This document shows positions 14,224 to 19,204 of a DNA stretch of 19,204 nt, in pieces. Source of the DNA: an uncultured Oscillospiraceae bacterium (GTDB lineage: Bacteria > Bacillota > Clostridia > Oscillospirales > Acutalibacteraceae). Under the pieces are notes generated by a model that saw only the letters and a program-made list of their open reading frames with translations, was not told the DNA's origin and ran no database searches. Both the position numbers and the translations under genes were made by a program. The stretch spans positions 1 through 19,204 of the forward strand of contig URGA01000033.1 of assembly GCA_900547275.1 (NCBI GenBank), written 5' to 3'. Numbering within the stretch: position 1 is the first letter of the stretch; every line of letters begins with the position of its first letter.

Positions 14224-14552
14224 ATGAAAAAGAACTTGACCGCTATTTTGTAAAAAGTGAACTGATACCCGCTGTTGTGCAGGAGGCTTCAACCGGCGAG
14301 GTGCTTATGCTGGCTTATATGAATAAGACTTCGCTAAAAAAGACGCTGGAAACAGGGTATACATGGTTTTGGTCTCGTTCACGCCGTGAACTTTGGAATA
14401 AAGGGGCCACAAGCGGCCATTTGCAGAAGGTTGTTGAAATGTACGGCGACTGCGACGACGATACACTTCTGGTTAAAGTTGTTCAGACCGGCGCCGCCTG
14501 CCATACAGGCAATCATTCCTGCTTTTTTAATGAGATAAAAGGAGAATTCTGA
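14214..14552 (+). CDS. hisI: Phosphoribosyl-AMP cyclohydrolase (HisI)
   Basis: Opens the purine ring of PR-AMP, the third step of histidine synthesis; zinc and magnesium dependent. It has 112 residues, the usual size of the stand-alone enzyme. Motifs are WNKGATSGHLQKV, the metal-binding GDCDDDT (D79, C80, D81, D83), and GAACHTGNHSCFF with zinc ligands C96 and C103. It overlaps the 3' end of hisA by ten bases in another frame; GAAGGAAG lies about 10 bases before the ATG. HisI and HisE are separate genes here, not the hisIE fusion seen in many bacteria. Confidence 0.96.
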   Translation: MQIDEKELDRYFVKSELIPAVVQEASTGEVLMLAYMNKTSLKKTLETGYTWFWSRSRRELWNKGATSGHLQKVVEMYGDCDDDTLLVKVVQTGAACHTGNHSCFFNEIKGEF

Positions 14553-14875
14553 TGGATTATATTGATAACGAATACGAAATTATTTTAGAGCGCCGTCAGG
14601 CAAGACAGGAAGGTTCTTATACTTGCTATCTTTTTGACCAGGGTATTGATAAGATACTTAAAAAAGTCGGTGAGGAATGTACCGAGATGGTTATAGCCGC
14701 GAAAAATAACGACAAGAGCGAGACGGTATATGAAATTACCGATCTGATTTATCATACTCTTGTAATGATGGCAAATCAGGGAATAACTCCGGATGATATC
14801 CGTGAAGAACTCAAAAAGAGAGCAGAGAAATCAGGCAATCTTAAAAAATTTCATCAGGTAGATAAGAATTCATAA
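14552..14875 (+). CDS. hisE: Phosphoribosyl-ATP pyrophosphatase (HisE)
   Basis: Hydrolyses PR-ATP to PR-AMP and pyrophosphate, the second step of histidine synthesis. The 107-residue helical protein belongs to the MazG-like superfamily. The active-site signature is KKVGEECTEMVIAAKN with E residues for magnesium, followed by EITDLIYHTLVMM. The ATG shares one base with the hisI stop, and AAAAGGAG lies 7 bases upstream. It is the last his gene in the cluster; its stop shares a base with the recJ start, so recJ follows without a break. Confidence 0.95.
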   Translation: MDYIDNEYEIILERRQARQEGSYTCYLFDQGIDKILKKVGEECTEMVIAAKNNDKSETVYEITDLIYHTLVMMANQGITPDDIREELKKRAEKSGNLKKFHQVDKNS

Positions 14876-16914
14876 TGGTACACAGAAAATGGGTCGTAAA
14901 ACAGGCGGATAAAGAAACGGCCTCCGCCATAAGCGAAAAATTTAATATTGACCCGTTTCTTGCATTTTTGCTGGTGGCGAGAGGACTGGACAATGAACTT
15001 GCGGTTCATTCATTTCTTCACGCAGGCGAGACTTTTTCGTCTCCCTTCGGTTTTAAGGATATGGATAAGGCTGTAAAGCGTATTCGCGAGGCTCTTGACA
15101 GCGGCGAAAGAATCTGCGTTTACGGAGACTATGACTGTGACGGTGTTACCGCCACAGCTTTGCTCTATTCATTTTTAGAAGCAATGGGCGGCGACGTTAT
15201 TTACTATATCCCCGACAGGGAAAAAGAGGGATACGGTCTTAATGTCGGCGCTGTTGACGCTGTATGTTCTCAGGGCGCAAAATTGATTGTAACTGTTGAT
15301 AACGGCATTTCTTCTTTTGACGAGGCGGATTATATTTATTCAAAGGGCATGGAACTTGTTGTAACCGACCACCACCAGGTCGGCCAGCGGCTTCCGAGAG
15401 CCTGCGCTGTTGTTAATCCACATCGTGAGGATAATGAACTGCCGTTTTGCGATTTTGCAGGCGTCGGCGTAGCGTTTAAACTTGCCTGCGCCTTGTTTGA
15501 CGACGATATAACTATCCTGCTTGACAAATTCAGCGACCTTGTTGCTATGGGAACGGTTGCGGACCTTGTGCCACTTACAGGAGAAAACAGGGGCCTTGTG
15601 AGAGCAGGTCTTGAATGTATAAATAACTCGCCGAGAATAGGCGTTCAGGCGCTTAAGGATGCCATCGGAGCCGAACATGAGTATTCTTCCTGCGACGTTG
15701 CTTTTCGCATTTGTCCCAGAATAAATGCCGCCGGAAGAATGGACAGTGCCCTTAAAGCGCTGGAACTTCTTCTCTCAGAGCAGGATGACGACGCGGCATT
15801 TCTTGCTCAGCGTCTGTGCAACGATAACCAGCACCGCCAGGAACTGGAGAGGGGCATTCTTGACGATATACATGAGAAAATAAAAGAGGATCCGTCCCTG
15901 GTTGACGCCCGAGTTCTGGTTTTTGCAGGTGAGGGATACCATCCGGGAGTTATCGGAATCGTTGCTTCTCATCTTGTTGAGGAGTACGGCAAGCCTGTTT
16001 TTGTAATTACAATCGGAGACGACGGTACGGCTTCAGGCTCTGCCCGCAGTATTGAAGGTTTTAATATTTTTGAAGCAATAACTTCCTGTTCGGATTTGCT
16101 TTCCCGCTTCGGAGGCCATCCTATGGCGGCGGGAATAGGTCTTGACTGTGATAATATCAATGAATTTCGCAGTAAGATAAATGAGTACGCGCGGGATAAA
16201 TATCCTAGAATGCCGGTGCAAAATCTTGTGCTGGATTTTAAGCTTTCACCGTTTTACCTTAATGTTGAACTGGCTGAAAGCCTTACTTTGCTTGAACCCT
16301 GCGGCGCAGGCAATGATCAGGCCGTCTTCGGCCTTTACGGTCTTGAAATAGTTTCTGTTACTCCGCTGAGCGAGGGCAGGCATATCCGCGTTGAAGCGCA
16401 GAAAAAGGGTAAAAAGATAAAAATTGTTCAGTTTGGCGTTTCTCCTGATGAATTTTCGTTTTCTCCCGGAGAAATTGTTGACTGTGCGGTTAAAATTGGT
16501 AAAAATATATATAAAGACAGAGTTTATCTTTCAGTGCGTGCCGAGGAAATAAGACGCCACGGAATAGATGATGATATGTATTTTGACCAAAAATACGATT
16601 TTGAAGATTTCCTTGCTGGAAAGCCCGCTAAATATCCGTTTTATCCTGACAGAGATATCTGCTCTGAAGTATATCGCTTCCTGAAATCAAAGGGCGGCTG
16701 GAAATGGGATTTTGACCAGTTGTATTTTGCACTGCAAAAGCGGGCAACCTATGCTCAGTTGCATTTTGCACTGGAAGCTTTCTGTCAGGCAGGGCTTATT
16801 TACCGGGAAAACTCAATTGACCTCCTGCCTGTAAGCGGCAAGGCAGACCTGTTTAATACTCCCGTATTAAGGGAATTGGAAAGGAAGAACAATCTTGGCA
16901 AAAACAGCATATGA
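14875..16914 (+). CDS. recJ: Single-stranded-DNA-specific 5'-3' exonuclease RecJ
   Basis: Degrades single-stranded DNA 5' to 3' in recombination and repair. It has 679 residues. DHH motifs are YGDYDCDGVTATALL (D85, D87, D89), VTVDNGIS (D143), VVTDHHQVG (D165, H166, H167) and MGTVADLVPL (D230). These are followed by RINAAGRMD, the DHHA1 segment HPGVIGIVASHLVEEYGKP, and RFGGHPMAAG (413-420). An OB-like domain follows (about 445-555). The last 120 residues form an extra domain that looks like a winged helix, as in other Firmicutes RecJ proteins. The ATG shares one base with the hisE stop and has only a weak AGGTAG site, suggesting coupling. In many Firmicutes recJ is followed by apt and then rel; apt is missing here. 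Confidence 0.96.
   Translation: MVHRKWVVKQADKETASAISEKFNIDPFLAFLLVARGLDNELAVHSFLHAGETFSSPFGFKDMDKAVKRIREALDSGERICVYGDYDCDGVTATALLYSFLEAMGGDVIYYIPDREKEGYGLNVGAVDAVCSQGAKLIVTVDNGISSFDEADYIYSKGMELVVTDHHQVGQRLPRACAVVNPHREDNELPFCDFAGVGVAFKLACALFDDDITILLDKFSDLVAMGTVADLVPLTGENRGLVRAGLECINNSPRIGVQALKDAIGAEHEYSSCDVAFRICPRINAAGRMDSALKALELLLSEQDDDAAFLAQRLCNDNQHRQELERGILDDIHEKIKEDPSLVDARVLVFAGEGYHPGVIGIVASHLVEEYGKPVFVITIGDDGTASGSARSIEGFNIFEAITSCSDLLSRFGGHPMAAGIGLDCDNINEFRSKINEYARDKYPRMPVQNLVLDFKLSPFYLNVELAESLTLLEPCGAGNDQAVFGLYGLEIVSVTPLSEGRHIRVEAQKKGKKIKIVQFGVSPDEFSFSPGEIVDCAVKIGKNIYKDRVYLSVRAEEIRRHGIDDDMYFDQKYDFEDFLAGKPAKYPFYPDRDICSEVYRFLKSKGGWKWDFDQLYFALQKRATYAQLHFALEAFCQAGLIYRENSIDLLPVSGKADLFNTPVLRELERKNNLGKNSI
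16717..16773 (+). repeat. Short direct repeat near the 3' end of recJ
   Basis: CAGTTGTATTTTGCACTG at 16717-16734 recurs as CAGTTGCATTTTGCACTG at 16756-16773 (17 of 18 bases), offset by 39 bases or 13 codons. It encodes QLYFAL and QLHFAL in the C-terminal domain of RecJ. It may be a local in-frame duplication or two similar helix faces. Confidence 0.9.
16881..16887 (+). promoter_or_regulatory. Ribosome binding site supporting the TTG start of rel
   Basis: AAGGAAG ends 7 bases before the TTG at 16895. The nearby ATG at 16911 is in another frame, so TTG is the start supported by this site and by the family N-terminus. Confidence 0.65.
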
Positions 16915-19090
16915 CGACGGCTTTAAGGCTTTTCTTGCCGAGATTAAAGAAAAGCCCCAGTACGACAGCGAGAAAATAGAAAAGGCATATAATCTTGCAA
17001 GAGACGCCCACGAAGGTCAGTTCCGCCGTTCGGGAGAACCGTATATCATGCACCCCGTTGCGGTGGCGAAGATACTTTTCGAACTGGGCATGGACAACGA
17101 GTGCATAATCGGCGCTCTGCTCCACGATGTGGTTGAAGATACTCAGTACGATATTAAATATATTGAAAAGGAATTCGGCAGCGAAGTTGCGCTCCTTGTT
17201 GACGGCGTTACAAAATTAGGCCAAATTCCTCTCTCCACCCGTGAAGAAGTTCAGGCGGAAAATATAAGAAAAATGTTCATGGCGATGAACCGCGACGTAA
17301 GGGTTATTATCATTAAACTTGCGGACCGCCTTCATAACATGAGAACAGCCAAGTTTTGGCCGGATTACAAACAGCGGGAGAAAAGCCTTGAAACCCTTGA
17401 GATTTACGCTCCTATCGCTCACCGTCTCGGTATCCGCGCCATTAAAGAAGAACTTGAAGATCTGGCTATTTACTATCTTGACCCCATCGCCTACCGCGAG
17501 ATTGAAAATAATCTGCGAATGAAGCAGGAGGAAGGGGAGAAATTTCTTTCCGATATTAAGGCTCAGATAAAAGAAAAGCTGGAGCCGATAATGAAAAATG
17601 TCCAGATAACGTCAAGAGTTAAATCTGTCCACGGAATTTTCCGCAAGGTTTATATCAAGGGCAAGAATTTTGAGCAGATATTTGATATTTACGCCGTAAG
17701 AATTATTGTTGACTCTATGATAGACTGCTATAATGCTCTCGGTATTGTCCATGATATGTTTACGCCTATTCCCGGCCGTTTCAAGGACTATATTTCTACT
17801 CCGAAGCCAAATATGTACCAGTCGCTCCATACAACAGTTCTGTCAAAAGACGGTGTTCCTTTTGAGATTCAGATAAGAACTTGGGATATGCACCGCACTG
17901 CGGAATACGGTATCGCCGCTCACTGGAAGTACAAACTTGGCAAGGGCGGAAAAGATTCAATAGACGACAGGCTTCAGTGGATTCACAAAATGCTTGAAAC
18001 AGGCGAGGAGTCTACCGACGCTGAGGACTTGGTTCGCAATATCAAGGGCGACCTTTCATCAGATGAAATTTTCGTGTTTACCCCAAAGGGTGACGTTAAA
18101 AGTCTACCCAGCGGCGCCACCGTTATTGACTTTGCTTATGCTATTCATTCAGCGGTAGGCAATAAAATGACAGGCGCAAAGGTTAACGGAAGGATTGTTC
18201 CGATAAACTATAAACTCAAAACAGGCGAGATATGCGAAATCATAACGTCTAACCAGCCTGGCAAAGGTCCGTCCAGAGACTGGCTTAAAATTGTTACTAC
18301 AGGCGAGGCGCGCTCAAAAATTCGTTCCTGGTTCAAAAAAGAGAAGCGAGAAGAAAATATCCTTGAAGGCAGAAGTGAAGTTGAGCGTGAGCTGAGAAGA
18401 AACTTTATCCGCCTTGAGGGCGAGCAGTATTCAGCATTTCTTAAAAAGATTGCGGAGCGCCAGCACTGCGCTTCCATTGAGGATTTTTATGCCACTATCG
18501 GCTACGGCGGTCTTGTTTTGAGCCGACTTATGCCCGGTATTAAGGACGAATATAACAGAAACTGGCGGCAGAAAGATGAGCAGACTGCCCCTGCAGTTGT
18601 TCAGCAGCAGCCTCCGAAGCCGATAAAAGGCAGCGGCGGAATTATAGTTGAAGGTATCGACAACTGCCTTATTAAAATGTCAAAATGCTGTTCTCCTATT
18701 CCGGGAGAAGAAATAATCGGATTTATTACAAGAGGGCACGGTCTTTCTATCCATCGCAGAGACTGCGTCAATGTTCCTAAAGATATTGAGCATTGCCCTG
18801 AGCCTGAGCGCTGGGTAAAAGCGTATTGGGATAAAGATGTTGAGGTGGAAGCAAAATCTACCCTTGAAGTTTACGCTATAGACCGTGATGGTCTTGTTTT
18901 GGATATTACGGCGGCGCTGGCAAAAGCCCATGTAAAAATCCATTCTATTAACGCAAGACCCATAAATGAAGGCAACTGCCTTACCACTTTGACCTTGACT
19001 GTAAACAGCAGGGAACATCTTGAAAATGTAATAAAGATAATCCGAAAAATTGATAATGTATATCAGATAGAAAGGGTGGCGGGCAAGTGA
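16895..19090 (+). CDS. rel: Bifunctional (p)ppGpp synthetase/hydrolase (Rel/SpoT family)
   Basis: Makes and degrades the stringent-response alarmone (p)ppGpp; ribosome-associated. It has 731 residues. Domains: HD hydrolase (about 25-180) with RRSGEPYIMHP, LLHDVVEDT (H77, D78) and IIKLADRLHNMRT, all intact; synthetase (about 235-345) with RFKDYISTPKPNMYQSLHTT and FEIQIRTWDMH; TGS (about 390-452); helical and zinc-finger region with CC at 598-599 and C624; ACT at about 655-730. The RFKD at 295-298 is the form found in bifunctional enzymes rather than the ExDD of RelA. The start is TTG at 16895, overlapping the end of recJ by 20 bases, with AAGGAAG upstream. Its stop overlaps the dtd GTG. Position after recJ and before dtd is a standard Firmicutes arrangement. 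Confidence 0.97.
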   Translation: MAKTAYDDGFKAFLAEIKEKPQYDSEKIEKAYNLARDAHEGQFRRSGEPYIMHPVAVAKILFELGMDNECIIGALLHDVVEDTQYDIKYIEKEFGSEVALLVDGVTKLGQIPLSTREEVQAENIRKMFMAMNRDVRVIIIKLADRLHNMRTAKFWPDYKQREKSLETLEIYAPIAHRLGIRAIKEELEDLAIYYLDPIAYREIENNLRMKQEEGEKFLSDIKAQIKEKLEPIMKNVQITSRVKSVHGIFRKVYIKGKNFEQIFDIYAVRIIVDSMIDCYNALGIVHDMFTPIPGRFKDYISTPKPNMYQSLHTTVLSKDGVPFEIQIRTWDMHRTAEYGIAAHWKYKLGKGGKDSIDDRLQWIHKMLETGEESTDAEDLVRNIKGDLSSDEIFVFTPKGDVKSLPSGATVIDFAYAIHSAVGNKMTGAKVNGRIVPINYKLKTGEICEIITSNQPGKGPSRDWLKIVTTGEARSKIRSWFKKEKREENILEGRSEVERELRRNFIRLEGEQYSAFLKKIAERQHCASIEDFYATIGYGGLVLSRLMPGIKDEYNRNWRQKDEQTAPAVVQQQPPKPIKGSGGIIVEGIDNCLIKMSKCCSPIPGEEIIGFITRGHGLSIHRRDCVNVPKDIEHCPEPERWVKAYWDKDVEVEAKSTLEVYAIDRDGLVLDITAALAKAHVKIHSINARPINEGNCLTTLTLTVNSREHLENVIKIIRKIDNVYQIERVAGK

Positions 19091-19204
19091 AATGCGTAAT
19101 ACAAAGGGTCAGCCATGCTAAGGTTGACGTTGACGGAAAGACCGTAGGTCAAATCGGCCAGGGCTTTTTGATACTTCTCGGCGTTGTTGACGGCGATACT
19201 AAGG
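19087..19204 (+). CDS. dtd: D-aminoacyl-tRNA deacylase, 3' end missing
   Basis: Removes D-amino acids (and glycine from tRNA-Ala) wrongly attached to tRNA, recycling the tRNA. Only the first 39 residues are visible, as the window ends at 19204. They match the family N-terminus: a VIQRVSHAKVDVDG strand-loop, then GQIGQGFLILLGV. The start is GTG at 19087, overlapping the rel stop as GTGA, with a GGGTGG purine stretch just upstream. The rel-dtd neighbourhood, common in Firmicutes, supports the call. The GPP and SQF catalytic motifs lie beyond the window. Confidence 0.9.
   Translation, partial: MKCVIQRVSHAKVDVDGKTVGQIGQGFLILLGVVDGDTK

Noticed and set aside
16895..16914. Frameshift at the recJ-rel junction
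   Set aside because: Both proteins are complete: RecJ ends after its C-terminal domain and Rel has its full N-terminus from TTG, so the 20-base overlap is a normal gene overlap.
1..19204. CRISPR array, transposon, phage or defence genes
   Set aside because: No regularly spaced repeats, transposase or integrase motifs or terminal repeats were seen; every coding stretch is accounted for by housekeeping genes.

Overview
This window looks like a chromosomal core-gene segment from a low-to-mid GC Firmicute of class Clostridia, most likely an Oscillospiraceae/Ruminococcaceae-type gut anaerobe. The grounds are a PolC-type replicative polymerase, the Firmicutes order pyrH-frr-uppS-cdsA-dxr-rseP, the MEP isoprenoid pathway, a short-form HisG that needs HisZ, and the recJ-rel-dtd cluster. 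The lineage is inferred from family resemblance, not from a search. All 16 genes are on the + strand with gaps of 0-86 bases and several stop/start overlaps. I see no rRNA, tRNA, CRISPR array, insertion sequence or phage gene.

Region 1 (1-9906) is the translation/envelope/replication cluster. It holds the 3' part of pyrH (UMP kinase), frr (ribosome recycling), uppS (undecaprenyl-PP synthase), cdsA (CDP-diacylglycerol synthase), dxr and ispG (two MEP pathway steps), rseP (site-2 protease) between them, and polC (DNA polymerase III alpha). dxr and ispG supply isoprenyl precursors for UppS, and CdsA and UppS feed membrane and wall synthesis.

Region 2 (9907-14875) starts with the largest gap, 86 bases. 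The gap carries a good sigma-A-type promoter with a palindrome over its -10. Then come a fused hisZ-hisG gene, hisD, hisB (dehydratase only), hisA, hisI and hisE. hisC, hisH, hisF and a histidinol-phosphatase are not in the cluster and must be elsewhere if the pathway is complete.

Region 3 (14875-19204) follows without a break: recJ, a bifunctional rel/spoT (p)ppGpp enzyme with a TTG start, and the first 39 codons of dtd. No terminator is visible between the his genes and recJ-rel-dtd, so they may be co-transcribed.

The main oddities are: (1) PolC has no 3'-5' exonuclease domain, with a clean in-frame loss, while its PHP domain keeps all nine expected metal ligands; (2) uppS carries a 54-base in-frame insertion made of a 17-G tract and a repeated 18-mer, placed so as to disturb the active site, which is most likely an assembly artefact; (3) HisZ and HisG are fused; (4) the his promoter overlaps a palindrome and a tandem 10-mer repeat that look like an operator. 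I found no wholly new multi-gene system. The exonuclease-less PolC is the observation most worth pursuing.
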